This document shows positions 33,783-42,903 of a stretch of DNA of 64,000 bases, one piece after another. Under the pieces are notes generated by a model. That model did not search any database. It saw only the letters and a list, made by a program, of their open reading frames with translations, and was not told where the DNA came from. The stretch's first letter is position 1; every line of letters begins with the position of its first letter. Source of the DNA: Thioclava electrotropha (lineage in GTDB: Bacteria; Pseudomonadota; Alphaproteobacteria; Rhodobacterales; Rhodobacteraceae); the NCBI RefSeq assembly GCF_002085925.2, contig NZ_CP053562.1, forward strand, positions 1,158,001-1,222,000, given 5' to 3'. Position numbers and translations under genes: made by a program.

Positions 33783-34205
33783 TTAGACGCCCACATCCGG
33801 GCCCTGACAGACCAGCGGGTCCTGGCTTTCCGACAGGCTCACCAGCGGTTCCTGCGAGGGATCGCCCTTGAACTGTGCGAGCAGCCCCTGCGCCGTGTCG
33901 TAGAAGGTCCAGCATTGCAGCGGCGCGTATTCGCCGTAATCGAAGCAGATATACTGCCCGTCCTGATACCAGTCGCCTTCCTTGCACTCGCTTTCGGTGA
34001 AGGCCCAGATCACCTTGTGGCCGGGCTTGTATTGCTCGGAGCCGTAGGGCTGGCCGAAGACCGAATAGGTGATTGTGCGCCCGACGGTGCGCTGATCGAA
34101 TTGCTCCGCATTGAGCGGCGGGCCGAGCGGATCGGCGGCACGCGCAAGCGTCGGCATCAGAGCCAAGGCCGCAAGGGATAAAGTCAGGATCGGGTTCGGG
34201 CGCAT
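33783..34205 (-). CDS. Secreted cysteine-containing protein of unknown function
   Basis: 140 residues from ATG 34205 (MRPNPILTL), 9 codons inside a longer frame that would start at GTG. A Sec signal peptide ends at ALARAADP. The mature domain reads QRTVGRTITYSVFGQPYGSEQY, WAFTESECKEGDWYQDGQYICF and CWTFYDTAQGLLAQF, with four cysteines likely to form two disulfides. I recall similar short proteins in Rhodobacterales but no function. It lies 55 bp from the AlkB-like gene on the same strand. Confidence 0.75.
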   Translation of the reverse strand: MRPNPILTLSLAALALMPTLARAADPLGPPLNAEQFDQRTVGRTITYSVFGQPYGSEQYKPGHKVIWAFTESECKEGDWYQDGQYICFDYGEYAPLQCWTFYDTAQGLLAQFKGDPSQEPLVSLSESQDPLVCQGPDVGV

Positions 34206-34260
34206 GGGGGAGGCTCCGGCAAGGTCTTTCACCCAACCTGCCAGATCGCGACCCGCTTGC

Positions 34261-35484
34261 CTAGCGCGCGCTCGCCCCTTCGGTGCCGACTGGCTGCGCT
34301 TTGCCCAAGGCCTTCACGCGCTTGTCCATGACCCGACGCCACAGCGGCGGGAACAGCGCCAGCGCCGCCATCGCGGGCAGGCTGCGCGGCAACACGGGCC
34401 GCCGCGGCTCGGTCAGATCGCCAAGTCGCAAGGCCGGGTATTCCCGCGCCGGATGCGCGTGGTGATCCGAATGGCGCGGCGCGTTGAGCATCCACAGCGA
34501 GGTAATCGGCGCGGGCGCATCCCAGCTGTGATGCGCATCGACCGGATCGAAACTGCCGTCGCCACGGCGTTTCCGAGATAGGCCGTAATGCTGGACGTAA
34601 TCGGCGAGCAGGATCTGCACCTGCGCATAGGCGCAGAGCATCAGGTAAGCCACCACGCCCTCGGCCCCGAAGAGTATCCCGAACAGCACCGCGAACCACA
34701 GCCCGCCCAGCAGATAGGACGGGTAGGGGCCTAGCCGCGCGATCCTTGCCTTGATCCGCGCGCTCAGCGGCGCTTTCGGGTCGATCGCAGGCAGACGGGC
34801 AAAGCGGTTGCGCTCCATCTCGTAGCCGCCGATGAAGCTGCCGACCCAGGCCCGCGGCGCAAACGACCAGAACCCCTCGCCAAGCTGCGCGGAATTCGGA
34901 TCGTCCGGCGTCGCGACGAAGCGGTGGTGGACGAGCCGATGCGCCGAGGTGTGATGCCCGAAAAGCAGCGAGATATAGACCCATTTCCCCAGCAGAAACA
35001 GTCGTTTGTCCGAGCGATGGATCAGCTCATGCGCGTTGGAATTCGACACCTGTCCGAAGAACAGCCCGAAGGCCAGCCAGACCGCGATCCAGCTCGGCCC
35101 CTCCAGCAGCGTATGCCCCGACATCGCCGCCACGCCGAGCACGAGCAGCACGAAATGCACCACCGCCAGCGTCGTCGACAGCGCATCCGCTGCCGGGAAT
35201 TCGGAGCCTTCCGGGGCATCGGGAGAGGGATGCTTCAGCGCCTCATCCAGGATGAACATGCACAGCCCGATCCAGACCAGCGCCGCCCAGGCCGCGATCC
35301 CGCCTAAGACGCCCGCCACCAACAGAAGCGGTACCGGCAGAAGCGTCACGACCGCGAAACTGTCGACCCCGGGGATCTCGCGCGACCGCCGCAGCAGATT
35401 TGCAAACGCACCGCTCAGGCGGCGCTTGCGTGAAGGGTCTTTGCCTTGGGTCACGTGCTGCGGGTCCGCTTCGCTCACTCTCAT
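34261..35484 (-). CDS. AlkB-like membrane di-iron hydroxylase
   Basis: 407 residues with about six transmembrane helices. The histidine boxes of the AlkB/XylM/fatty-acid-hydroxylase group are all present: HELIHR (152-157), HHTSAHRLVHHR (177-188), QHYGLSR (298-304) and HSDHHAHP (338-345). Alkane 1-monooxygenases normally show NYxEHYG, while here the segment is DYVQHYG, with Gln for Glu. Known relatives hydroxylate medium-chain alkanes or terminal methyl groups and need rubredoxin and its reductase; neither is in the window. A substrate other than alkanes is possible. It is divergent from the YhhN gene. Confidence 0.85.
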   Translation of the reverse strand: MRVSEADPQHVTQGKDPSRKRRLSGAFANLLRRSREIPGVDSFAVVTLLPVPLLLVAGVLGGIAAWAALVWIGLCMFILDEALKHPSPDAPEGSEFPAADALSTTLAVVHFVLLVLGVAAMSGHTLLEGPSWIAVWLAFGLFFGQVSNSNAHELIHRSDKRLFLLGKWVYISLLFGHHTSAHRLVHHRFVATPDDPNSAQLGEGFWSFAPRAWVGSFIGGYEMERNRFARLPAIDPKAPLSARIKARIARLGPYPSYLLGGLWFAVLFGILFGAEGVVAYLMLCAYAQVQILLADYVQHYGLSRKRRGDGSFDPVDAHHSWDAPAPITSLWMLNAPRHSDHHAHPAREYPALRLGDLTEPRRPVLPRSLPAMAALALFPPLWRRVMDKRVKALGKAQPVGTEGASAR

Positions 35485-35576
35485 TAGTGCAATGGTTTTG
35501 CGCTATTCTTTCGCCAATTTCGACCCTTTTATGACCCCGCTTGCGGCGGCCGGGCTTTTCTGCGCGAGATGTGGCC

Positions 35577-36215
35577 ATGATGTCCGCAGCCCCGATCAGT
35601 CTCTTCATCGCCGCCGTCTTCGCGCTGATCTACCTCGCGCGTCATGCAGGCGCTGAGGAAAGTGGCGCGAAAACCCTTGTGAAGACCGCCTCCGTCGTGG
35701 CGCTGATTCCGATGGCGGCGGCCATGGGCGCGCCACTTGCGATCCTTGCGGGGCTCGCGCTCGGGGCGGCGGGCGATTTCGCCCTGTCGCGTCCCGGACA
35801 GCGGGCCTTCCTGATCGGCATGGCGGCCTTCGCGGCGGGGCATCTGGCCTATCTTCTGGGGTTCCTCGACATCGGCGCGCGGCCCTCCGCATGGACCATC
35901 CCGCTTATCGCCCTGGGACTGTCGGCGGAGTTCTGGCTGCTGCCGCGCACGGGCGGGCTGTGCTGGCCGGTGCGCAGCTACATCTGGATCATCGTGGCGA
36001 TGGCGGCGGTGGCGATGGGCCTGCCCGCGGGCTATCTGATGGTGATCGTGGGCAGCCTCGCTTTCGTCCTCTCCGACCTGATCCTCGCGCTGGAGATGTT
36101 CGTGCTGCGCGACGCAGGCCGCAAACAGCTGGCGGCGCGCGCGCTCTGGGTGCTCTACTGGGGCGGTCAGGCCTTGATCGGCTGGGGCGCGGGATCGGGT
36201 TTTGCCGGGGGATAA
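35577..36215 (+). CDS. YhhN/TMEM86-family membrane protein (lysoplasmalogenase-like)
   Basis: 212 residues starting at ATG 35577 (MMSAAPISL), or three bases later. It has about seven to eight helices. The family signatures AGLALGAAGDFALS and LVMGSLAFVLSDLIL-like IVGSLAFVLSDLILAL carry the conserved acidic residues; YWGGQALIGWG closes the protein. Animal TMEM86 hydrolyses lysoplasmalogen vinyl-ether bonds; the bacterial function is less certain. It lies 55 bp upstream of ftsY on the same strand. Confidence 0.83.
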   Translation: MMSAAPISLFIAAVFALIYLARHAGAEESGAKTLVKTASVVALIPMAAAMGAPLAILAGLALGAAGDFALSRPGQRAFLIGMAAFAAGHLAYLLGFLDIGARPSAWTIPLIALGLSAEFWLLPRTGGLCWPVRSYIWIIVAMAAVAMGLPAGYLMVIVGSLAFVLSDLILALEMFVLRDAGRKQLAARALWVLYWGGQALIGWGAGSGFAGG

Positions 36216-36270
36216 GCCTTCCATCCGGGCCTGCGATGAACTAGGTGGAGCGTAAGGAAAGGCCTGATCC

Positions 36271-37557
36271 ATGTCGTTTTTCAAAAAGCTCAAATCGCGT
36301 CTGACGCGTTCCTCCTCGAAGCTCGAGCAGGGCCTCGAGGATATCGTCGCCGAGAATGCGGCCAGTGAAGACGAGGTCGCGGAGACGCCGGAACCCTTCG
36401 CGCCCGCGATGCCCGCAGAGACCTCCCCCGAGGCCGCGCCGCAGACCCGCGCCGAACCCGCTCCGGAACCGGAGCCCGAGGCAGAGCCGGAACCCGAACC
36501 CGAGCCGCCGCACAGCGAGACGATCAACCTCCCCGATCCGACCCCGCCCGCACCCGGCTACGTGCCCGCGCCGGTGACCGAACCGGTCGAGGAAGAGCAC
36601 GCGCAGATCGCCAAGGCGCCGCTCGACGTCGAGCCCGCGCCCGAACGTCCCAGCCCCGAGCCGAAGAAGCCCGGCCTTCTGGGCCGCATCTTCGGTGGCG
36701 GCGAGGCGAAAGTGGCCGAGCCGCGCCGCGTCCTCGATGACGAGATGTTAGAGAGCCTCGAGGAATTGCTGATCGCCTCCGACATGGGCGTCGACACCGC
36801 GCTGCGCGTCTCGGCGAACCTCGCCGAGGGGCGAATGGGCCGCAAACTCTCGGTCTCCGAGATCAAGGGGCTGCTGGCCCAAGAGGTCGCCCGGATCATG
36901 GAGCCGGTCGCGAAACCGCTGCCGCTTTACCCCAAGAAGCCGCAGGTCGTGCTGGTGGTCGGCGTCAACGGCTCGGGCAAGACCACGACGATCGGCAAGC
37001 TCGCCTCGCAATTCCGCGCCGCCGGCAAGCGGGTGGTGATCGCCGCGGGCGACACGTTCCGTGCGGCCGCTGTCGAGCAATTGCAGGTCTGGGGCGATCG
37101 CGCCGGCGTGCCGGTGCTGACAGCGCCCGAAGGCTCGGACCCGGCCTCGCTCGCCTATGATGCAATGAAGAAGGCCGAGGCCGAAGGCGCGGACCTTCTG
37201 ATGATCGACACGGCAGGTCGCTTGCAGAACCGCGCCGATCTGATGGAGGAGCTGGCCAAAATCGTCCGCGTGATCCGCAAGGTCGACGAGACCGCGCCGC
37301 ATAACACGCTTCTCGTGCTCGACGCGACGACGGGGCAGAACGCGCTGCAGCAGGTCGATGTCTTCCGCAAGATCTCGAACGTGTCGGGGCTGGTGATGAC
37401 CAAGCTCGACGGCACCGCGAAAGGCGGCGTTCTGGTCGCGCTGGCCGACAAGTTCGGCCTGCCGATCCACGCGATCGGGGTGGGCGAACAGCTCGACGAT
37501 CTGGCGCCCTTCGATCCGGAAGAATTCGCGCAGGCCCTCGTCGGTCTCGAAGACTGA
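36271..37557 (+). CDS. ftsY: Signal recognition particle receptor FtsY
   Basis: 428 residues. An acidic, Glu/Pro-rich A domain (about 20-130, e.g. PEPEPEAEPEPEPEPP) is followed by the N domain and the GTPase G domain: GVNGSGKTTTIGKLA at about 231, DTFRAAAVEQL, DTAGRLQN and TKLDGTAKGGVL. It docks SRP-ribosome complexes at the membrane. AAGGAAAGG precedes the ATG. The stop is followed after 9 nt by composite repeat copy C, then by the DMT and yciB genes. Confidence 0.97.
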   Translation: MSFFKKLKSRLTRSSSKLEQGLEDIVAENAASEDEVAETPEPFAPAMPAETSPEAAPQTRAEPAPEPEPEAEPEPEPEPPHSETINLPDPTPPAPGYVPAPVTEPVEEEHAQIAKAPLDVEPAPERPSPEPKKPGLLGRIFGGGEAKVAEPRRVLDDEMLESLEELLIASDMGVDTALRVSANLAEGRMGRKLSVSEIKGLLAQEVARIMEPVAKPLPLYPKKPQVVLVVGVNGSGKTTTIGKLASQFRAAGKRVVIAAGDTFRAAAVEQLQVWGDRAGVPVLTAPEGSDPASLAYDAMKKAEAEGADLLMIDTAGRLQNRADLMEELAKIVRVIRKVDETAPHNTLLVLDATTGQNALQQVDVFRKISNVSGLVMTKLDGTAKGGVLVALADKFGLPIHAIGVGEQLDDLAPFDPEEFAQALVGLED

Positions 37558-37565
37558 CACCGCGG

Positions 37566-37711
37566 AGGGGGGGCGCCGCCCCCCGCGCTTGCGCGCGCCC
37601 CCGGGGATATTTGTGCAAGAGCGAAGAGAGGGATGCGCCTTTCCTCTTCCCCTTGGTCGAAATATCCCGGGGGTGAATGGCCCCTGAGGCCAGCGGGGGC
37701 AGCGCCCCCTT
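37566..37711. repeat. Composite inverted-repeat element, copy C (intact)
   Basis: The left half is GGGGGGCGCCGCCCCCC, stem GCGC-TTGC-GCGC, then CCCCCGGGGATATTT. The right half read on the minus strand is GGGGGCGCTGCCCCC, stem TGGCC-TCAGG-GGCCA, then CACCCCCGGGATATTT. The spacer starts CAAGAGCGAAG, the same as in copy B. The left half begins 9 nt after the ftsY stop. Confidence 0.9.
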
Positions 37712-37738
37712 GGCGCCGACATCACGAAGGACTTCCCC

Positions 37739-38641
37739 TTGAGCGACTGGATCATCTCCGTCTCGGGCACCGAGACCGGCAAGCACCTCGCGCTGAGCCT
37801 CGCTCTGCTCGCGGCCTTTCTTCACGCGCTGTTCGGGGCGCTGCAGAAGGGGCGTCACGATCCTTGGCTCAGCCGCGCCGCGATCGATGCGAGCTACGGG
37901 ATCATCGCAGCCCCCTTTGCGCTTTTCGTGGTGCCGTGGCCCGAGCCCTTCATGTGGCCGATCTTCGTGGGCGTCTTCTTCATCCATGTCGCCTACAAGC
38001 TGTTGCAGGCGGCCTGTTACCAGCGTGGGGCCTATACGGTGGTCTATCCGGTGGTGCGCGGCACCGGGCCGCTTTTCGCGGTCATCGGCGCGGGGTTCAT
38101 CTTCGGCGAGCATTTCACGCTGGGCCAATGGGCCGGGGTGGCGACGCTTCTGGCAGGCATCTACGGGCTTGCGCTCTACAACCTGCGCAATGTGACGGTC
38201 GATCGCGAGACGATGGTGCCGGCCCTGATGCTGGCCGTGGCGACCGGTGCCTTCGTCGCCCTCTACACCACCTATGACGCCTATGGCATCCGCGCGACCG
38301 CCGATCCGTTCACTTTCCTTGCGTGGTTCTTCTTCATCGACGGCTGGTTCATGCCGATCTTCACCGCGCGGCGCTGGACGAAGCTGCCGAGTTCGGAAAA
38401 GGTGCCGCTCATCAAGAGGGGTGTTATCGGCGCGATTGTTGCTTATTTCTCCTTTGGCTCGATCATGTTGGCGACACGGCTCGACAAGGTGGGCGAGGCG
38501 GCGGTGCTGCGCGAGACGTCTACGGTCTTCGCAGCGCTCATCGGCTGGCTCGTGCTGGGCGAGAAAGTGGGGCCGCGGCGCACGGCCCTGATGGCGCTGA
38601 TCGCGGCAGGGGCCGTGATCGTTGAGATAGCAGGCAGGTAA
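37739..38641 (+). CDS. DMT-superfamily (EamA) transporter
   Basis: 300 residues, about ten transmembrane helices in two EamA halves. Typical are AAFLHALFGALQKGRHD near the start, VVRGTGPLFAVIGAGFIFGE in the first half and ETSTVFAALIGWLVLGEKVGPRR in the second. It may export a metabolite; the substrate is unknown. The start is TTG at 37739, with GAAGGA 8 nt upstream; there is no better ATG. It is followed 6 bp later by yciB. In Rhodobacterales a DMT gene commonly sits between ftsY and yciB. Confidence 0.87.
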   Translation: MSDWIISVSGTETGKHLALSLALLAAFLHALFGALQKGRHDPWLSRAAIDASYGIIAAPFALFVVPWPEPFMWPIFVGVFFIHVAYKLLQAACYQRGAYTVVYPVVRGTGPLFAVIGAGFIFGEHFTLGQWAGVATLLAGIYGLALYNLRNVTVDRETMVPALMLAVATGAFVALYTTYDAYGIRATADPFTFLAWFFFIDGWFMPIFTARRWTKLPSSEKVPLIKRGVIGAIVAYFSFGSIMLATRLDKVGEAAVLRETSTVFAALIGWLVLGEKVGPRRTALMALIAAGAVIVEIAGR

Positions 38642-38647
38642 AGGCAG

Positions 38648-39259
38648 ATGGCAGAGAAAAAGATTTCCCCCTGGGTGAAAGCGGCGCTCGACTGGGGGCC
38701 GCTCATCGTGTTCTTCGTCGCCTTCAACCGGCTGAAGGACGGCACCTACACGATCCTCGGCACCGATTACTCGGGCTTCGTCGTGGCCACCGCGCTGTTC
38801 ATCCCGCTGATCGCGGCGACGACGCTGATCCTGTGGCTGCTGACCGGCAAGCTCTCGGCGATGCAGATCGCGACGCTCGTGCTGGTGGCGATCTTCGGCG
38901 GGCTGTCGGTCTGGCTGAACGATCCGACCTTCTTCAAGATGAAGCCCACGATCATCTACCTGCTGTTCGCGGGCATCCTCGGGGCCGGGTTGCTGCGCGG
39001 CAAGGCGTGGCTGCAACTGGTGATGAACGAGGCGATGCCGATGGCGCATGAGGGCTGGATGATCCTGACCAAGCGCTTCGTCTGGCTGTTCCTCGGGCTT
39101 GCCGTGGCCAATGAGATCGTCTGGCGCACGATGTCGGACGCGCATTGGGTCGATTTCAAGACCTTCGGTCTGCCGATCATCATGATCGCCTTCATCATGT
39201 CGCAGGCGAAGCTGTTCGAGCGTCACGGGATCGATACGGAGGAAAGCGAGGAGGGCTAA
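38648..39259 (+). CDS. yciB: Intracellular septation protein A (YciB/IspZ)
   Basis: 203 residues with five to six transmembrane helices. ALDWGPLIVFFVAFNRLKDG and KPTIIYLLFAGILGAGLLRGKAWL carry the family pattern, and FLGLAVANEIVWRTMSDAHWVDFK is characteristic. YciB affects cell-envelope synthesis and septation; in E. coli it interacts with elongation and division proteins. It is co-transcribed with the DMT gene, 6 bp after its stop. Confidence 0.93.
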   Translation: MAEKKISPWVKAALDWGPLIVFFVAFNRLKDGTYTILGTDYSGFVVATALFIPLIAATTLILWLLTGKLSAMQIATLVLVAIFGGLSVWLNDPTFFKMKPTIIYLLFAGILGAGLLRGKAWLQLVMNEAMPMAHEGWMILTKRFVWLFLGLAVANEIVWRTMSDAHWVDFKTFGLPIIMIAFIMSQAKLFERHGIDTEESEEG

Positions 39260-39325
39260 CTCCGCCCTGTCCGCGCCCGCCGCGATCCGTTACACCTTTC
39301 GCGACCGCCAACCCCGGAGCCGCTC

Positions 39326-40135
39326 ATGAAAATCGCCACCTTCAACATCAACGGCATCAAGGCGCGCCATCAGGCGCTGGTCGATTGGCTGAAGGAGGCC
39401 GAGCCCGACGTGGCTTTGCTGCAGGAGATCAAGTCGGTTGACGAGGGTTTCCCGCGCGAGCTCTTCGAAGAGCTGGGCTATTCGGTCGAGACGCACGGCC
39501 AGAAAAGCTTCAACGGCGTCGCGATCCTCTCGAAGCTGCCTCTGGAGGATGTGACGCGCGGCCTGCCCGGCGATGAGAGCGACGAACAGGCGCGCTGGAT
39601 CGAGGCCACCGTGGTCGGCGACAAGGGCGCGGTGCGACTCTGTGGTCTCTATCTGCCCAACGGCAACCCGGTGGAGCTGGACGATGCAGGCCAGCCCGTC
39701 GAAGGCGGCAAATATGCCTACAAGCTGTCATGGATGGAGCGGATGAAGGCGCGGGCGGAAGAGCTGCTGGCGCTGGAAGAACCTTTCGTGATGGCGGGCG
39801 ATTACAACATCATCCCGCAGGACGAGGATGCCGCGAAACCCGAGGCGTGGCGCGGTGATGCGCTGGCGCTGCCGCAAAGCCGCGAAGCCTTCCGCCGTAT
39901 CCTCAATCTCGGTTTCACCGAGGCGTTCCGCGCCCGGGTCCAAGGGCCGGGGCATTACTCCTTCTGGGATTATCAGGCGGGCGCCTGGCAGAAGAATAAC
40001 GGCATTCGCATCGACCATCTGCTGCTGTCGCCGCAGGCCGCCGATCTGCTGCGCGAGGTCGGCATCGACAAGGAAATCCGCGGCCGCGACAAGCCCTCGG
40101 ATCACGTGCCGGTCTGGATCACGCTCGACCTCTGA
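39326..40135 (+). CDS. xthA: Exodeoxyribonuclease III (AP endonuclease)
   Basis: 269 residues, EEP fold. Active-site motifs: TFNINGIKAR, LLQEIKS (Glu34), NGVAILSK, AGDYNIIPQDEDAAKP, and RIDHLLLS with KPSDHVPVWI at the end. It cuts abasic sites and removes 3' blocking groups in base-excision repair. Length is as expected. It begins 66 bp after yciB on the same strand and precedes the AhpD-like gene by 76 bp. Confidence 0.96.
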   Translation: MKIATFNINGIKARHQALVDWLKEAEPDVALLQEIKSVDEGFPRELFEELGYSVETHGQKSFNGVAILSKLPLEDVTRGLPGDESDEQARWIEATVVGDKGAVRLCGLYLPNGNPVELDDAGQPVEGGKYAYKLSWMERMKARAEELLALEEPFVMAGDYNIIPQDEDAAKPEAWRGDALALPQSREAFRRILNLGFTEAFRARVQGPGHYSFWDYQAGAWQKNNGIRIDHLLLSPQAADLLREVGIDKEIRGRDKPSDHVPVWITLDL

Positions 40136-40211
40136 GCGCGATTGCCGCAACGTCATTTCCTCGGCCCCGTCGCACCTGTGCATAGTGGCGGCGGAGAAGA
40201 GGAGACCCCAC

Positions 40212-40778
40212 ATGCAAGACAAGATCAGCCGGCATCCGGTGCCGAAACTCGCAGACATGCCCGAGGATATCCGCACGCGGATCGAGGCGGTGCAGGAGAA
40301 GGCCGGGTTCATCCCGAACATCTTCCTCGCGCTGGCGCATCGCCCCGACGAATGTCGCGCCTTCTTCGCCTATCATGACGCGCTGATGGAGAAGCCCGGT
40401 AACCTGACCATTGCCGAGCGTGAGATGATCGTGGTGGCGACCTCGGCGGCCAATGAGTGCCAGTATTGCGTGATCGCGCATGGCGCGATCCTGCGCATCC
40501 GGGCCAAGAACCCACTGATCGCCGATCAGGTCGCGGTGAACTACCGCAAGTCCGAGATCACGCCGCGCCAGCGCGCGATGCTCGACTTTGCGATGAAGGT
40601 GAGCCTGCGCGCGCAGGAGGTCGAGGAGGCCGATTACGAGGCGCTGCGCGCCCATGGCTTCACCGATGACGACATCTGGGACATCGGTGCGATCACGGCG
40701 TTTTTCAGCCTGTCGAACCGGTTGGTGAACATGGCCGCGATCCCGCCGAACCCCGAGTTCTACGCGATGGGGCGCTGA
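40212..40778 (+). CDS. AhpD-like peroxidase-related protein (carboxymuconolactone decarboxylase family)
   Basis: 188 residues, all-helical. The redox motif is NECQYCVIAHGAI, giving Cys83, Cys86 and His90, as in AhpD. The N-terminal extension (PKLADMPEDIRTRIEAVQEKAGF) and ALDFAMKV-type helix fit the peroxidase-related (uncharacterised) subfamily. It is likely to reduce peroxides using lipoyl or thioredoxin partners, but no assay-based function is known to me. GGAG precedes the ATG. It is 66 bp upstream of the 8-oxoguanine deaminase gene. Confidence 0.9.
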   Translation: MQDKISRHPVPKLADMPEDIRTRIEAVQEKAGFIPNIFLALAHRPDECRAFFAYHDALMEKPGNLTIAEREMIVVATSAANECQYCVIAHGAILRIRAKNPLIADQVAVNYRKSEITPRQRAMLDFAMKVSLRAQEVEEADYEALRAHGFTDDDIWDIGAITAFFSLSNRLVNMAAIPPNPEFYAMGR

Positions 40779-40844
40779 GCGCCTCTGGTCTTCGCCCATC
40801 CGCGCGGTCTAGGCTCTGGCGAAACCAGCCAGTAGGAGCGCGCG

Positions 40845-42182
40845 ATGGGCGAGATCTTGATCCGGGGCGCCGAGGTGATCGTCACGATGGACGGCACCCG
40901 GCGCGAGCTGAAGGGCGCGGATCTGCTGCTGCGCGACGGGCAGATCGCCGCCGTCGGGCCGGGGCTGGAAAGCCCGGGCGAGGTGGTCGAGGCAAAGGGC
41001 TGCGTCGTCACACCGGGCCTCGTGAACACCCATCATCATCTTTACCAGACGCTGACCCGCGCAGTGCCGGGCGGCCAAGATGCGCTGCTTTTCGGCTGGC
41101 TGCAGACGCTCTATCCGATCTGGGCGAAGATGGGCCCCGAGGAGATCCGCGTCTCGGCGCAGGTGGGGCTGGCGGAACTGGCGCTGACCGGTTGCACCAC
41201 CAGTTCCGATCATCTGTATATGTATCCGAATGGCGCGCGGCTGGAGGACACGATCCACGCCGCCGCCGAACTGGGCCTGCGCTTCCACCCCACGCGCGGC
41301 GCGATGAGCATCGGCGAGAGCGATGGTGGCTTGCCGCCCGATAGTCTGGTCGAGCGCGAGGACGCGATCCTGAACGACTGCATCCGGGTCGTCGATGCGT
41401 TCCACGATGCGGGCGAGGGCTCGATGTGCCGGGTGGGGATCGCGCCGTGCTCGCCGTTTTCCGTCTCGCGCGAGCTGATGCGCGATGCGGCGCTGCTGGC
41501 GCGCGACAAGGGTGTGATGCTGCACACCCATCTGGCCGAGAATGACGAGGATATTTCCTACAGCTTGGAGCAGTTCGGCTGTCGGCCGGGGCAGTATGCG
41601 GAAGATCTGGGCTGGACCGGCGACGATGTCTGGCACGCCCATTGCGTGAAGCTGGACGCGGGCGAAATCGACCTGTTCGCGCGCACGAAGACGGGCGTTG
41701 CGCATTGTCCGTGCTCGAACTGCCGTCTGGGGTCGGGCATCGCGCCGGTGCGGCAGATGCGCGATGCGGGGGTGAAGGTGGCGCTTGGCGTCGATGGCTC
41801 GGCCTCGAACGATGCAGGGAGCCTCATCGGCGAGGCGCGCATGGCGATGCTGCTGCAGCGGGTGCAAAACGGCGCCGACGCGATGGCCGCGCGCGAGGCG
41901 CTGGAGATCGCGACTTTGGGCGGGGCGCAGGTGCTGGGTCGTCCCGATTGCGGGGTGCTCGCCCCCGGAAAACGCGCGGATGTGGCGATCTGGGATGTCT
42001 CGGGGCTGGAGGCGGCAGGCGCATGGGATCCGGTCGCGGCACTGGTGCTGTGCGGGCCGCCCAAGGTGAAACACCTCTTCGTCGAGGGCCGTCAGGTGGT
42101 GCGCGACGGGCAGGTGGTGACAATCGACATGCCGCGCGTGATCGAGACGCAAAACCGTCTCGCGGCACGGCTTATGGGCTGA
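40845..42182 (+). CDS. 8-oxoguanine deaminase (amidohydrolase)
   Basis: 445 residues. Metal motif GLVNTHHHLYQTLTRAVPG, then HTHLAEN and HCVKLDAGEI, and the distinctive GVAHCPCSNCRLGSGIAPV segment with DGSASND. The CPCSNCRLGSG segment is typical of the Pa0142-type 8-oxoguanine deaminases rather than of chlorohydrolases such as TrzN/AtzA. It deaminates 8-oxoguanine to urate in the cytoplasm. Its 3' end overlaps the convergent hydrolase gene by 11 bp. With the guanine deaminase nearby it suggests purine catabolism or repair-product disposal. Confidence 0.9.
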   Translation: MGEILIRGAEVIVTMDGTRRELKGADLLLRDGQIAAVGPGLESPGEVVEAKGCVVTPGLVNTHHHLYQTLTRAVPGGQDALLFGWLQTLYPIWAKMGPEEIRVSAQVGLAELALTGCTTSSDHLYMYPNGARLEDTIHAAAELGLRFHPTRGAMSIGESDGGLPPDSLVEREDAILNDCIRVVDAFHDAGEGSMCRVGIAPCSPFSVSRELMRDAALLARDKGVMLHTHLAENDEDISYSLEQFGCRPGQYAEDLGWTGDDVWHAHCVKLDAGEIDLFARTKTGVAHCPCSNCRLGSGIAPVRQMRDAGVKVALGVDGSASNDAGSLIGEARMAMLLQRVQNGADAMAAREALEIATLGGAQVLGRPDCGVLAPGKRADVAIWDVSGLEAAGAWDPVAALVLCGPPKVKHLFVEGRQVVRDGQVVTIDMPRVIETQNRLAARLMG

Positions 42183-42903
42183 ACTTTTCGCGCCGCACGG
42201 CACTGGCGGCGCTCGCGATCCGCAGCAGGCGGCGACGGTCGCCTGCAAGGGCGGCCTCCATCAGCCCCGATAGCCCACCGCGCGCCTTCAGATGCGGCCC
42301 GAGGTCGGAATGGCCAAGAGCGGGGAAGATCAGGTGGTCGACATTTGACGCGCGCGGGAAGAGCATCGCCTGATCCAGATCGTCATGCGCGCCGTGGCAC
42401 AGGATCGTCCAACAGGGCGCGGGCGGAAGCGGGGTGGTCTCGCGGGCGAATGTTCCGATCCGAGAGGTCCATTCGCTCCAGCGTGTCTCCCCCGGCACGA
42501 CGCCCGGTTTGACCGAGACTTGCGGCGACAGGGCGAGCACCACATCGACCGGGATCACCTGCGTCGCGACCAGCGCCGAGACCGCGCCCATCGAGAGGCC
42601 AATGGCGGCGATGCGGGTGACGGGGCGGCGGCGCGTCACCTCTGCCAAGGCGGCGCGCAGGGCAGCGGCGAAACCCGGGTCATTCGCCCAACTGCGGCTT
42701 TCGTCGCTGATGAACAATGCCCGGCGTGAGAAGCCGGGCGTGCCGCGCCCCGTGGCAGTGGCGACGAATTCCGGTGCGGGCGGGCGGCTGGGGTCATGGC
42801 CGATCGAGGCGAAGGAGATCACCAGATCGCCGCCGCCACCGTCTAGGAAATCGACCGTGAAAGGCGCGCGGGCGTAGATCCTCTCGAAGGCTGGATCGCT
42901 CAA
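42172..42903 (-). CDS. Alpha/beta-hydrolase-fold protein
   Basis: About 243 residues if started at TTG 42903, which overlaps the guaD stop by 4 nt (TTGA); an ATG at 42927 is an alternative. The nucleophile elbow is AAIGLSMGAVSALV, and a late HSDLGPHLK could provide His; a DxxxH-type acid is in CHGAHDDLDQ. Substrate is unknown. The position, directly downstream of guanine deaminase and opposite 8-oxoguanine deaminase, suggests a purine-related ester or lactone substrate, but only by context. Confidence 0.75.
   Translation of the reverse strand: MSDPAFERIYARAPFTVDFLDGGGGDLVISFASIGHDPSRPPAPEFVATATGRGTPGFSRRALFISDESRSWANDPGFAAALRAALAEVTRRRPVTRIAAIGLSMGAVSALVATQVIPVDVVLALSPQVSVKPGVVPGETRWSEWTSRIGTFARETTPLPPAPCWTILCHGAHDDLDQAMLFPRASNVDHLIFPALGHSDLGPHLKARGGLSGLMEAALAGDRRRLLRIASAASAVRREKFSP

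Noticed and set aside
36965..39226. 753-codon open frame on the minus strand across ftsY, the DMT gene and yciB
   Set aside because: It runs through three well-supported plus-strand genes and the repeat; composition is non-protein-like.
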